In this document: in pieces, positions 7,984 through 16,205 of the stretch | Position numbering within the stretch: position 1 is the first letter of the stretch | How the letters are laid out: each line of letters opens with the position of its first letter | Assembly (NCBI GenBank): GCA_025352995.1 | Contig: JANXRN010000374.1 | Span: 1-37,870 of the forward strand | DNA: 37,870 bases | Reading direction: 5' to 3' | From: Acetobacteraceae bacterium | GTDB taxonomy: Bacteria > Pseudomonadota > Alphaproteobacteria > Acetobacterales > Acetobacteraceae | Made by a program: the position numbers and the translations under genes | The notes under the pieces: generated by a model | The model's input: only the letters and a program-made list of their open reading frames with translations | Databases searched by the model: none | Told to the model about the DNA's origin: nothing

Positions 7984-8745
7984 ATGAACCCCACTGCGAT
8001 CAGCCTGGCGGTTGCGTTTTTTGTTTTCGCCGGCGCCGCCATCGGGTTGGTGCTCCATCGGGTGGTGCCGGCTTCCCATCTGACCAAGGAAACCCAGGAC
8101 GTTGTCCGGCTGGGGACGAGCATGTTGTCGGTCATGGCATCCCTGGTGTTGGGCCTGCTGATTGCCACGGCGAAGACCACGTACGACCGCACCGAGCACG
8201 ATATTCGCGGTTACGCAGCCGAACTCATTCTACTGAACGAAACCCTGCGGGATTATGGCAACGACGCTGCTGCACCGCGGGCGTTGCTGCGCAAATATAC
8301 CGCCATGTTGCTGGAAGATAGTTGGCCGACCGGCGATAGCCGCCCCGCCCAGGTCGAAAACCCGTTGACCGGGGCAATGCTGGAACATGTCCGGGAGGCG
8401 ATCCGGGCGCTTTCCCCCATCGACGCCGGACAGCGCTGGCTGCAAGACCAGGCGCTGCAAATCAATATCGGGTTGCTGCGCCAGCGCTGGCTGCTGATCG
8501 AACAAAACGGCCCCAGCGTGCAGCCGGTGGTCATCGTCATCCTGGTGCTATGGATTGCGCTGATCTTCGCGAGCTTCGGGCTGAATGCGCCGCGCAACGC
8601 GACCGTGGTGATCGCCTTTCTGGTGTGTTCATTGGCAATTGGTGGCTCGATCTTTCTGATCCTCGAAATGGATGATCCGCTTGGCGGAATGCTGCGGATA
8701 TCAAGCGGGCCGATGGTGAGCGCGCTCGGCCATATGGTGCCATAA
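7984..8745 (+). CDS. DUF4239 (bestrophin-like) membrane protein
   Basis: A 253-residue membrane protein with two N-terminal transmembrane segments (about residues 5-24 and 43-62), a cytoplasmic or periplasmic helical section of about 115 residues, and two C-terminal segments (about 178-198 and 206-226). The conserved VRLGTSMLSVMASLVLGLLI and the closing EMDDPLGGMLRIS match DUF4239, which is distantly related to bestrophin channels. Function is unknown. It follows the DUF6134 gene closely without a clear Shine-Dalgarno sequence. Its stop is four bases from the convergent end of the aminopeptidase gene. Confidence 0.75.
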   Translation: MNPTAISLAVAFFVFAGAAIGLVLHRVVPASHLTKETQDVVRLGTSMLSVMASLVLGLLIATAKTTYDRTEHDIRGYAAELILLNETLRDYGNDAAAPRALLRKYTAMLLEDSWPTGDSRPAQVENPLTGAMLEHVREAIRALSPIDAGQRWLQDQALQINIGLLRQRWLLIEQNGPSVQPVVIVILVLWIALIFASFGLNAPRNATVVIAFLVCSLAIGGSIFLILEMDDPLGGMLRISSGPMVSALGHMVP

Positions 8746-8749
8746 CGCG

Positions 8750-10513
8750 CTACCTGATCGGCGCGCAGGCGGCGGTGAGCCATATGTGGGCGGCGCCCGT
8801 CAGATGCGGGGCGACAATGGCCGCAACTTTGGCGTGATAGGCATTGATCCAGGCGATCTCGGCTTCTGTCAGCAAGCTGCGGTCGATTAGCCGCATGTCG
8901 AACGGCGCCCAGGTCAGCGTTTCAAAGCCCAGGAACGGTTTCAGCGCGCCAGGAAATTGTCGTTCTTCGACCAGAAGGAGATTTTCCAGACGGATGCCAT
9001 AATGGCCGGGCAGATAATATCCAGGCTCGTTCGATAGCACCATGCCTGCGGCGATCGGCACCGGCTTGGCAGCACGGGAAATGCTGACCGGGCCTTCATG
9101 GACCGATAAATAGCTGCCCACGCCGTGGCCGGTGCCGTGATCGAAATCCAGCCCGACCTGCCACAGGGCGGCGCGGGCGAACCCATCGATATGCGCGCCG
9201 CAAACCCCGACCGGGAAAATCAGGGTTGCGATGGCGATATGACCTTTGAACACGCGGGTAACATGATCGCGCAAGCCCGCCGGCGGCGCGTCAGGGCCAA
9301 GCCAGACGGTGCGGGTGATGTCAGTTGTGCCATCGGAATATTGCGCACCGCTATCGATCAGATAAGGCTCGTTCGGGTTCAGCGCACGATTGGTTTCGGC
9401 ACTGACCCGGTAATGGATGATGGCGCCATTTTCGCCGGCGCCCGAAATCGCCGGGAAGCTTTCGCCACGGAACAGATCAACTTCCGACCGAAAGCCAATC
9501 AACCGTGCCGCGGCTGACATTTCGGTTTCGCGGCCACCGGCGGTTTCCAGCCAATGCAGAAAGCGGCAGACCGCGACGGCGTCACGGGCATGGGCGTTGC
9601 GAAAGCCTTGCTGTTCAACCGGGTTTTTGGTCGCCTTGGGCAAGATGCAGGGGTCCGTCCCGCCCACCACATCGGCGCCAACGCTGCGCAGTTGCTGGGC
9701 GAACCAGGCCGGTGACCCGGCGCTATCGACGCGTACTTTCTTGCCGCGCAACCGGGCGAGCGCCCCAGGCAACGCGCTACGATCCTGAACCGAAACGCTA
9801 TTGCCGAGCCAGGTCCGGGTGGCTTCGGGGATTTTGCTCGGCGCCATGAACAGTTCGGTGCCGCCATCGGCGTGGACCAGCGCAAAGCCGAGCGCAAAAG
9901 GCGTGAACGGGACATCATCGCCGCGAATATTGAGCAGCCAGGCGATCGACGCCGGATCGGTCACCACCGCCGCATCTTGTTTCGCATCGCGCAGAATGGC
10001 GGCAACGTCCTCGCGCTTTTGAGCGGCAGTTTTGCCGGCATAGGCAATCGGGTGCGGCAAAGCGGGCGCCATCGGCGGGTCGGGGCGGTCAGCCCAGACC
10101 ACATCGATCGGGTTGCGCTCAACCGGCACCATCACCAAACCGGCATCGCTATAGCGCTGCACGGCATCTTCGGAGAAATGCAGCGCGTCATAGCCGATGC
10201 GGGCGCCCGGTTTGGTGTGGGCGGCGATCCAGGCCGGCGGCGGTTCATCAATCAAATGCCGCCTTTCCCACAGCGCGCCATCGGTTTGCGCCGCCAGTTG
10301 CAGCACGTAGCGGCCATCGGTGAAGGCGGCCGCGCGATCGGCCAGCACCACCGCCAGCCCGGCGCTACCGGTAAAACCGGTGAGCCAGGCGAGCCGTTCG
10401 GCATTGGCCGGCACATACTCCCCGAGATGTTCATCCGCACGCGGCACGAGCAGCCCGTCGAGCCCCTGGCGGCGGATTTCTTCACGCAATTGGGTCAGAG
10501 ATGCGGCGGACAT
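8750..10513 (-). CDS. Xaa-Pro aminopeptidase (M24B, long three-domain form)
   Basis: A 587-residue cytoplasmic metallopeptidase that removes an N-terminal residue preceding proline. The length and two creatinase-like N-terminal domains (residues 1-300) match the eukaryote-like APP form common in alphaproteobacteria rather than E. coli PepP. The pita-bread catalytic domain shows all five metal ligands: Asp387 and Asp398 (LIDSGAQYSDGTTDITRT), His463 (HGTGHGVG), Glu496 (SNEPGYY) and Glu510 (IRLENL). The start MSAASLTQLREEIRRQGLDG is typical. It is divergent from the DUF1127 gene and convergent with the DUF4239 gene, so it is probably transcribed alone. Confidence 0.93.
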   Translation of the reverse strand: MSAASLTQLREEIRRQGLDGLLVPRADEHLGEYVPANAERLAWLTGFTGSAGLAVVLADRAAAFTDGRYVLQLAAQTDGALWERRHLIDEPPPAWIAAHTKPGARIGYDALHFSEDAVQRYSDAGLVMVPVERNPIDVVWADRPDPPMAPALPHPIAYAGKTAAQKREDVAAILRDAKQDAAVVTDPASIAWLLNIRGDDVPFTPFALGFALVHADGGTELFMAPSKIPEATRTWLGNSVSVQDRSALPGALARLRGKKVRVDSAGSPAWFAQQLRSVGADVVGGTDPCILPKATKNPVEQQGFRNAHARDAVAVCRFLHWLETAGGRETEMSAAARLIGFRSEVDLFRGESFPAISGAGENGAIIHYRVSAETNRALNPNEPYLIDSGAQYSDGTTDITRTVWLGPDAPPAGLRDHVTRVFKGHIAIATLIFPVGVCGAHIDGFARAALWQVGLDFDHGTGHGVGSYLSVHEGPVSISRAAKPVPIAAGMVLSNEPGYYLPGHYGIRLENLLLVEERQFPGALKPFLGFETLTWAPFDMRLIDRSLLTEAEIAWINAYHAKVAAIVAPHLTGAAHIWLTAACAPIR

Positions 10514-10709
10514 GGCGGCGTATCCTCACGGCTGAATCTACAAAAACACATACCTACAATCGTAATCATGCATTAAACGCATGGCTGGACGGGGAATCCG
10601 GCAGTTTATCCACAGGTTCGGCGCGCCTATGTTGCAGTGCATCAAAACCGCGCGACGAACTGCATCGACGCACAACGCCCACCACGGTTTGCCTACCAGG
10701 ATACTTAAC
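10514..10709. promoter_or_regulatory. Divergent intergenic region (aminopeptidase / DUF1127)
   Basis: This 196-base gap must hold promoters for both flanking genes. Visible features are an inverted repeat CATGC(7)GCATG at 10567-10583 and one exact DnaA-box consensus, TTATCCACA, at 10606-10614. AGGA lies ten bases before the DUF1127 ATG. A single nonamer match is weak evidence for DnaA control. Confidence 0.35.
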
Positions 10710-11048
10710 ATGACCATCCGTTACGCGACTGACGAACTTGCCCTCATGATGGCGACCAGCATGTCGAGCTATTTCACCCCATCCGATCGCGGCTTCAACT
10801 CGGAATACGCCGCTTTTTACTTTGACACCCCTGTCCCGACACGTCCTGGCATTGTGGCGCGCATCAGCGCCTGGCTGAAGCGTCGCGCCGCGGTGAGCGA
10901 GCTTTCCGCCCTGACCGACCATGAACTCGCCGATATCGGCCTGAGCCGAGGCGAACTGGCGACCGCGTTCGACCAGAATGTCGTCGCTGCGCGCAATGCC
11001 GAACGTTTCGGCACCAAGCTGCAAACCGGGCGTATCCAGCACGCCTAA
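10710..11048 (+). CDS. DUF1127 domain protein
   Basis: A 112-residue protein. The last 60 residues hold the DUF1127 motif: ARISAWLKRRAAVSELSALT, then DHELADIGLSRGELATAF. DUF1127 proteins are small, basic and frequent in alphaproteobacteria; studied members bind RNA or affect phosphate and stress responses, but most are uncharacterised. The first 45 residues are not conserved in any way I recognise. The start at 10710 has AGGA in front and no longer reading is convincing. Its stop overlaps the prmA stop by three bases on the opposite strand. Confidence 0.8.
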   Translation: MTIRYATDELALMMATSMSSYFTPSDRGFNSEYAAFYFDTPVPTRPGIVARISAWLKRRAAVSELSALTDHELADIGLSRGELATAFDQNVVAARNAERFGTKLQTGRIQHA

Positions 11049-11935
11049 CTTGCCTTGCGTAGCACGAGGGTCGCCCAGCGACCCTCGTGCAGCGTGCGTT
11101 CGATCACCAACCCGGCACGACGATGGGCCGATAGCACCCAGGCACGCTGACTATCCAATAAGCCCGCCAGAATGGCAGTGCCGCCCGGCGCCAGATGGCG
11201 CGCCAGATCAGCCGCCATGCTGCACAGCGGCCGCGCCAGAATATTGGCGAAAATCAAATCATACGGTGCCGGCTTGCGCACTGTCGTCGCCTGCCAGCCA
11301 TCGGCGCGGACAGCGCGAATTTGGCGGCCCAAGCCATTGCGCACCGCGTTTTCGCGCGTCACCCGCACCGACCACGGATCGATATCGGTCGCCAGCACTG
11401 GGCGGTGCAAATATTTCGCCGCCCCCATCGCCAGAATCCCTGATCCAGTGCCCAAATCCAGAATACGCTGCGGCCGGCGATGCGCGACAGTTTCGAACGC
11501 TCGCAGGCAGCCGCGGGTGGAACCATGCTCGCCCGAGCCAAACGCAATCCCGGCATCAAGCACGATGGTCAGCCGCCCCGGAACCCGCTTTTCCTTGATA
11601 TGGGTGCCGCGTACCGCAAAGCGCTTGCCAACCAGCTGTTCGGGGAAGCTTTCCTGGTTGCGGGCGAGCCAGCCTTCGGATTCGGTGGGCCGGCGGGTCA
11701 AGGGCGCATCGAACCCGGTCACCAAAGCCGCCAACGCCAGGGCGCCAGCAAGCTCGACCTCATCAGCGCCCTGATCCTTTACCCCTTCGAGGGTCCAGAT
11801 CCGCGTCGCCTCATCAAGGAAGAACCCGACCGTGCCGCAGGCGGTGGCCAACGCGCTTTCATAGGCATCGAGCGCGTATTCCGGCACCACAATTGTGATG
11901 GTTTCAAGCTGAATGGCGTGGCGTGCGGGCTTCAT
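11045..11935 (-). CDS. prmA: Ribosomal protein L11 methyltransferase
   Basis: A 296-residue SAM methyltransferase. The PrmA hallmarks are present: AFGSGEHGSTRGCL before the SAM site, motif I LDLGTGSG at residues 159-166, ATDIDPWSV, and the catalytic-loop FANILARPL. PrmA trimethylates ribosomal protein L11 in the cytoplasm. The N-terminal substrate-recognition domain (residues 1-100) is divergent, as is usual in alphaproteobacteria. Its ATG shares ATGA with the stop of the upstream helicase gene, which suggests coupled translation with uvrD. Confidence 0.92.
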   Translation of the reverse strand: MKPARHAIQLETITIVVPEYALDAYESALATACGTVGFFLDEATRIWTLEGVKDQGADEVELAGALALAALVTGFDAPLTRRPTESEGWLARNQESFPEQLVGKRFAVRGTHIKEKRVPGRLTIVLDAGIAFGSGEHGSTRGCLRAFETVAHRRPQRILDLGTGSGILAMGAAKYLHRPVLATDIDPWSVRVTRENAVRNGLGRQIRAVRADGWQATTVRKPAPYDLIFANILARPLCSMAADLARHLAPGGTAILAGLLDSQRAWVLSAHRRAGLVIERTLHEGRWATLVLRKAS

Positions 11936-14121
11936 GCGGTGGCGTCGGTCACAAAGCGATCAATCACCCGCTTGCTACCGGCCTTATCGAATTCGATGTT
12001 CAATTTGTCGTCCTCGACGGATGTGACGGTGCCATAGCCGAATTTATCGTGGAACACCCGTGCGCCACGGGCGAATTTTTTCGTGGCCGTCGGGCGGGCG
12101 GGCTGCTCCCAGGCCGCGACTTCGCGGGGTTTGGCCGCGTAGGTGCTGCGCGCCACCAGCGGGAACACCGTGGTGAAGCTGGTGACCTGCTTGACCGATT
12201 GCGAACCACCGATCTCGATCTCGTCTTCCGGCAATTCGCCGATGAAGCGGCTCGGGATGTTGGACTGCCAGTTGGCGTAAATCCGGCGATTGGCAGCATG
12301 GCTGATGATGGATCGCCGGCGCGCCCGGGTCAGCCCGACATAGGCAAGCCGGCGTTCTTCCTCCAGTCCCTTGCCGCCGCTTTCATCCATGCTGCGCTGG
12401 CTCGGGAACAGCCCGTCCTCCCATCCTGGCAGGAAAACCGTGTCGAACTCCAACCCCTTGGCGCCATGCATGGTCATCAGATTGACCTTGTCGCTGTCAG
12501 CGTTTTCTTCGTTGTCCATCACCAGACTGACATGGTCGAGGAAGGCGCCAAGGCTTTCGTAATCGACCAGCGCGCGGACCATTTCCTTGAGATTGTCGAG
12601 CCGGCCGGGCGCTTCGGGGGATTTGTCGGCCTTCCACATCCCGGTATAGCCGCTTTCATCCAACATCCGGGCGACGGTTTCGACATGGCCATCGCGGTCA
12701 AGCCCGGCGCGCCATTGGTCGAACTGGTCAAGCAAATTGCCGACCTCGGCGCGCACCTTGCCGCGCAAACCGCTTTCCGCGACCAATGCCGCGGCGGCCA
12801 GCGTCAGCGGGATTTGGGCCGCGCGCGCCCGTTCATGCATGGTGCGCAGCGCCTGTTCGCCGACGCCACGGCGCGGCAAATTGACAATACGCTCAAACGC
12901 CAGATCATCGGCGGGCTGGTTGAGCACCCGGCAATAGGCGATGGCATCGCGGATTTCGGCGCGTTCGTAAAAACGCAACCCGCCGATCACGCGATAGGGC
13001 AGGCCGAGGGTGATCAGCCGCTCCTCGAACGCGCGGGTCTGAAATCCGGCGCGCACCAGCACTGCCATTTCCGACAATTTATGGCCGTCGCGGCGGAGAT
13101 TTTCCATCCGGTCACCAACCATGCGGGCTTCCTCGTCCGAATCCCACAGCCCGATGACCTGCACCTTGTCGCCTGACGCATCATTCTTGCCGCTGCGCAG
13201 GGTTTTGTCATGGCGGCCAGAATTATGCGCAATCAGGCCGGCGGCGGCGGCCAGGATCGGCGCCGTCGAGCGATAATTGGCTTCGAGCTTGACGATCTTG
13301 GCGCCGGGAAAATCCTTTTCGAAGCGCAAGATGTTTTCGACCTCCGCCCCGCGCCAGCTATAAATCGACTGATCATCATCGCCGACGCAGCAGATATTCT
13401 TGTGGCCCTGGGCGAGCAGGCGCAGCCAGAGATACTGCACCAGATTAGTGTCCTGATATTCATCGACCAGGATGTAGCGGAAAGCGCGATGATATTGCGC
13501 CAGCACGTCCGGATGGGTGCGCAGGATTTCGGTCATGTGCAGCAGCAGATCACCGAAATCGACGGTGTTGAGGGTGCGCAGACGTTCCTGGTAGGCGGCG
13601 TAAAATTCCCGCGCCCGGCCATTGGCGAAGTCGCTATCCTCCGCAACGGTTACCTTGTCGGGCGTGATGGCGCGGTCCTTCCAACGCTGGATAATCGCCA
13701 TCAACGCCGGCGGCGGGAAGCGCTTAAGGTCGAGCCGCGCCGCTTCCATCACCTGCTTCAGCAGGCGCAACTGATCGTCGGCATCAAGAATGTTGAAGCT
13801 GCTGGTCAGCCCGACCAGGTCGGCATGGCGGCGCAGCATGCGGGCGCAAAGTGCGTGGAAGGTGCCCAACCACAGCCCTTCGGCGGGGTGGCCCAAAATC
13901 GCGGCGACGCGCTCGCGCATTTCCCGCGCCGCTTTGTTGGTGAAGGTGACGGCAAGCACCTGGTTGGGAAACGCCCGCTTGGTCAACAGGATATGGGCGA
14001 AGCGGCTGGTCAGCACCCGGGTTTTACCCGTGCCGGCGCCAGCGAGCACCAGCACGGGGCCATCGACGGTCTCGACGGCTTCGCGCTGTTCAGGGTTCAG
14101 GCGGGTGAGGTAGTCGGTCAT
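11932..14121 (-). CDS. uvrD: UvrD/PcrA-family 3'-5' DNA helicase
   Basis: A 729-residue superfamily-1 helicase used in nucleotide-excision and mismatch repair and in clearing RecA or stalled forks. Seen in order: Q motif LNPEQREAV, Walker A GAGTGKT (residues 28-34), motif Ia AVTFTNKAAREM, Walker B VDEYQD (219-224), motif III VGDDDQSIYSWRGA, motif IV YRST, motif V TMHGAKGLEFDTVF and motif VI RLAYVGLTRAR. The C-terminus has a Tudor-like FARGARVFHDKFGYGTV segment, as in PcrA/UvrD, that contacts RNA polymerase. It overlaps prmA by four bases. A 67-base gap upstream separates it from the toxin gene. Confidence 0.94.
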   Translation of the reverse strand: MTDYLTRLNPEQREAVETVDGPVLVLAGAGTGKTRVLTSRFAHILLTKRAFPNQVLAVTFTNKAAREMRERVAAILGHPAEGLWLGTFHALCARMLRRHADLVGLTSSFNILDADDQLRLLKQVMEAARLDLKRFPPPALMAIIQRWKDRAITPDKVTVAEDSDFANGRAREFYAAYQERLRTLNTVDFGDLLLHMTEILRTHPDVLAQYHRAFRYILVDEYQDTNLVQYLWLRLLAQGHKNICCVGDDDQSIYSWRGAEVENILRFEKDFPGAKIVKLEANYRSTAPILAAAAGLIAHNSGRHDKTLRSGKNDASGDKVQVIGLWDSDEEARMVGDRMENLRRDGHKLSEMAVLVRAGFQTRAFEERLITLGLPYRVIGGLRFYERAEIRDAIAYCRVLNQPADDLAFERIVNLPRRGVGEQALRTMHERARAAQIPLTLAAAALVAESGLRGKVRAEVGNLLDQFDQWRAGLDRDGHVETVARMLDESGYTGMWKADKSPEAPGRLDNLKEMVRALVDYESLGAFLDHVSLVMDNEENADSDKVNLMTMHGAKGLEFDTVFLPGWEDGLFPSQRSMDESGGKGLEEERRLAYVGLTRARRRSIISHAANRRIYANWQSNIPSRFIGELPEDEIEIGGSQSVKQVTSFTTVFPLVARSTYAAKPREVAAWEQPARPTATKKFARGARVFHDKFGYGTVTSVEDDKLNIEFDKAGSKRVIDRFVTDATA

Positions 14122-14188
14122 AGGGCGCGGGATTCCATGGCTGCTTGGGCAGGGTATAGAACAGGCGGGGAACGCGGCAAGGTGGGGA

Positions 14189-14620
14189 TTAGAACGTCCC
14201 AGGTGGCATTCGCCCGTGCAGAACCAAAAAGTCGCGCGCGGTGATGATTTTGGTGCCGGCGAAAACGTTGAGTGCCAACAGGTCGCGCTTGTCGCCGGTC
14301 ACCACAAAATTGGCAGCGCCAAGCTGAGCCATGGCGAGAAGATAATTGTCATACGGATCGGGTGACACGCTTACCACGGGCAAATCGGTCATCATGATCG
14401 CGATGCCGCGCAGTTCGTTGATAAGCTGACCCGCCAGTTGCGGGGATAGGCGCTGGCGTATTTTCGGATAGCGGGTCAGGCGCATCAGTTCATCGAGTTG
14501 CGCCGCGGACGTCAGCAGATCGAAATGGCCCGCCCGCCACAGCACGATCAAATATGCAGGGAGGGATTTGTCCGACAGCAGCGCGCTGATGAGGATATTG
14601 GTGTCAACGACCAGCCGCAC
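14189..14620 (-). CDS. PIN-domain toxin
   Basis: A 143-residue PIN-domain nuclease. The acidic active-site residues are visible: Asp6 in LVVDTNILISALL, Glu44 in QLDELMRL, Asp91 in DPYDNYLLAMA and Asp110 in TGDKRDLL. It resembles the COG1569 branch annotated as toxin component of toxin-antitoxin systems; such toxins cleave RNA. The gene begins three bases after the stop of a small ribbon-helix-helix-like gene, the usual antitoxin-then-toxin order. It looks intact. Toxin activity is inferred from family and pairing. Confidence 0.82.
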   Translation of the reverse strand: MRLVVDTNILISALLSDKSLPAYLIVLWRAGHFDLLTSAAQLDELMRLTRYPKIRQRLSPQLAGQLINELRGIAIMMTDLPVVSVSPDPYDNYLLAMAQLGAANFVVTGDKRDLLALNVFAGTKIITARDFLVLHGRMPPGTF

Positions 14621-14623
14621 GCC

Positions 14624-14887
14624 CTATCCGGCCCGCGCCGTTGCGCCCTGTCGGGTTGCGGCCACGGCTTCGCCAATCAGGCTGTCCAGTGCCTCGGGCG
14701 GCATATCGGCAAATTTGCTGCGCGCATCGGCCATGGTCTGATCGAGCACGCGCCACTTCACCGCATCTTCGATGAATTTCGACAGATCGCCCTTTTTCAT
14801 GCCGCGCTGGGCCAGATAGGTCCGCACGGCGATGTCGGTCGATTTGGCAACCGACACGGTCCATCTTGTGGTGGTCGTAGCTGACAT
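14624..14887 (-). CDS. Ribbon-helix-helix-like antitoxin
   Basis: An 87-residue protein with a strand-helix-helix pattern near the N-terminus: TRWTVSVAKSTDIAVRTYLA, then KGDLSKFIEDAVKWRVL. This fits the RHH DNA-binding fold of antitoxins. The remaining helix, DQTMADARSKFADMPPEALD, probably wraps the toxin. A perfect AGGAGG lies six bases before its ATG. It is immediately upstream of the PIN toxin gene. Autorepression through the TAAGC repeats upstream is likely but not shown. Confidence 0.75.
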   Translation of the reverse strand: MSATTTTRWTVSVAKSTDIAVRTYLAQRGMKKGDLSKFIEDAVKWRVLDQTMADARSKFADMPPEALDSLIGEAVAATRQGATARAG

Positions 14888-14904
14888 GGGGGGCCTCCTG
14901 ATAG

Positions 14905-14940
14905 GCGCTTATGTCGTTAAGCTTCTATCATGTAAGCCGC
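14905..14940 (-). promoter_or_regulatory. Candidate operator of the toxin-antitoxin operon
   Basis: GCTTA at 14907-14911 and TAAGC at 14918-14922 form an inverted repeat with a 6-base spacer. TAAGC recurs at 14933-14937. Tandem and inverted 5-6-base boxes just upstream of an RHH antitoxin gene are the usual operator form. The site also lies within 60 bases of the divergent transporter gene. Confidence 0.4.
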
Positions 14941-14959
14941 GATTGACCGAGGAGCAAAA

Positions 14960-15916
14960 TTGGGAACCGCAGTAAGTCGAGGATTAGCCTGGTCGGCGCG
15001 CTACGGAGGAGTTCTGCTCGGGGCTGGGGTGTTTCTCGGCGTGCTGGTGCCGCCGTTGGCGCGCCTGTTCCACCCGATCATCGCGCCATCGATCATGGGG
15101 CTGATGACGTTGGTGCTGCTGCGGGTCGATATTCCGGCGGCGATCGGGCATTTGCGCCGGCCAGGGCGGTTGGCGGTGATCGTTGGGTTTCACGCATTAG
15201 TCTGCCCGGTAATCGCCTGGGCGGTGGTCGAAGCGCTCCGGCTCGATGCTGGGATTGCCGCAGGCGTCGTGATTTTCGCCACTGGGTGTGCCGCGACTTC
15301 GGGTGCCGCCTTTGCCCGCATGGTCGGGCTGGACCCGGAATTATCGCTGATCGCAACCCTGGTCACCACAATCCTGGTGCCGCTGACCGCGCCGCCGATG
15401 GTGTACGCGCTAATCGGGGTCGATCTGGCGATTTCGTTGCAGTCTTTCGCAGGGCGGCTCGGGCTGGTGGTCGGCTTGCCGTTGCTGCTGTCGATGGCAT
15501 TGCGGCGGGCAATCGGTGCGGAACGATTGGCGCCGCACGGGCCGGCGGTCGATGGCGCAGTGGTGTGGCTGGTGATCATTTACGGCGTCGGCGTCATGGA
15601 CGGGCTGGCAACGCGTTTGCTGGATGATCCGTGGTGGGTGGTGCAAGCACTAACAGCGGCGGTGATTGCGGATTTCGGGTTGAATTTGGTCTCGACGCTC
15701 GCCTTGGCGCCGTTCGGCTGGCGGGAAGCGGCGTCCGCCGGAATGCTCAGCGGCAATCGCAATATGGCGCTGTACCTGGCGGTTTTGCCGGCGGCCGCCG
15801 ATCCAAGGCTGGCGCTGTTCTTCGCACTTTGTCAGTTCCCGCTGTTCCTGTCCCCGTTCCTGCTGCGGCCGATCTATCGAAGGATGGGCTTGTCACCTGC
15901 GTTGGGCGCCGATTAA
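14960..15916 (+). CDS. Bile acid:sodium symporter (BASS)-like membrane protein
   Basis: A 318-residue integral membrane protein with about nine or ten hydrophobic segments and little else. The segment FATGCAATSGAAFARMVGLD and the later LSGNRNMALYLAV are like the two substrate- and sodium-binding crossover regions of BASS-family carriers (the family typically has NxxP/GNxxL-type motifs there). The substrate cannot be told; family members move bile acids, pantoate, pyruvate or other organic anions. TTG at 14960 is the chosen start because GAGGAG sits five bases upstream and no ATG fits. It is divergent from the toxin-antitoxin pair. Confidence 0.72.
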   Translation: MGTAVSRGLAWSARYGGVLLGAGVFLGVLVPPLARLFHPIIAPSIMGLMTLVLLRVDIPAAIGHLRRPGRLAVIVGFHALVCPVIAWAVVEALRLDAGIAAGVVIFATGCAATSGAAFARMVGLDPELSLIATLVTTILVPLTAPPMVYALIGVDLAISLQSFAGRLGLVVGLPLLLSMALRRAIGAERLAPHGPAVDGAVVWLVIIYGVGVMDGLATRLLDDPWWVVQALTAAVIADFGLNLVSTLALAPFGWREAASAGMLSGNRNMALYLAVLPAAADPRLALFFALCQFPLFLSPFLLRPIYRRMGLSPALGAD

Positions 15917-16205
15917 CCTCTTCCCAAACAGGAGCGTGACGTGATCCCCAACCCACCAGGCTTGCCGCGCCGAACCGGCCTCCGCCGTATATGGTTGCGG
16001 GACAATATGTGTCGGAAGGTCTTCTTTTTGTGAACAAAAAGAAGCAAAAAAACTTCATCCATGTACTGCCTGCCCGTTGGGTTGGGTCCATCCGCAATGG
16101 CACGGTGGCCGTAACTAAGTGAGAAAAAGTTTTTTTGGTTCTTTTTGTTCACAAAAAGAACTGCTTGCCTTAAAAAATACTTGCCCTAGCCCGAAAGTTC
16201 CCACC
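15917..16205. other. Intergenic region before the amidohydrolase cluster
   Basis: The 289-base gap between the BASS gene and the first M20 gene. The first hundred bases show nothing I recognise. The rest is occupied by the first composite palindromic element (16015-16171). A promoter for the M20 cluster must lie here or inside the element; I could not place one. Confidence 0.6.
16015..16171. repeat. Composite palindromic element, copy 1
   Basis: Two near-identical palindromes in opposite orientation bound the element. CTTCTTTTTGT(GA)ACAAAAAGAAG at 16021-16044 is followed by CAAAAAAACTT. GTTCTTTTTGT(TC)ACAAAAAGAAC at 16138-16161 is preceded by AAGTTTTTTTG. The right border reads CTGCTTGCCTT. 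Between them lie about 80 bases, of which the right-hand part (ending AAGTGAGAAA) matches copy 2. Short false reading frames run through it and would extend the N-terminus of the downstream M20 gene. Confidence 0.85.

Noticed and set aside
11923-14244. Long open frames on the plus strand opposite uvrD (417 and 344 codons)
   Set aside because: They are antisense to an intact UvrD gene with all its motifs, have low-complexity Arg/Gln/His-rich translations and match no family. High GC content makes such shadows common.
16119-16205. N-terminal extensions of the first M20 gene, flhF and the GNAT gene running into the palindromic elements
   Set aside because: The extensions translate the repeats into Lys/Phe-rich strings (for example KSFFGSFCSQKE) seen in every copy. 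The conserved family starts are downstream.
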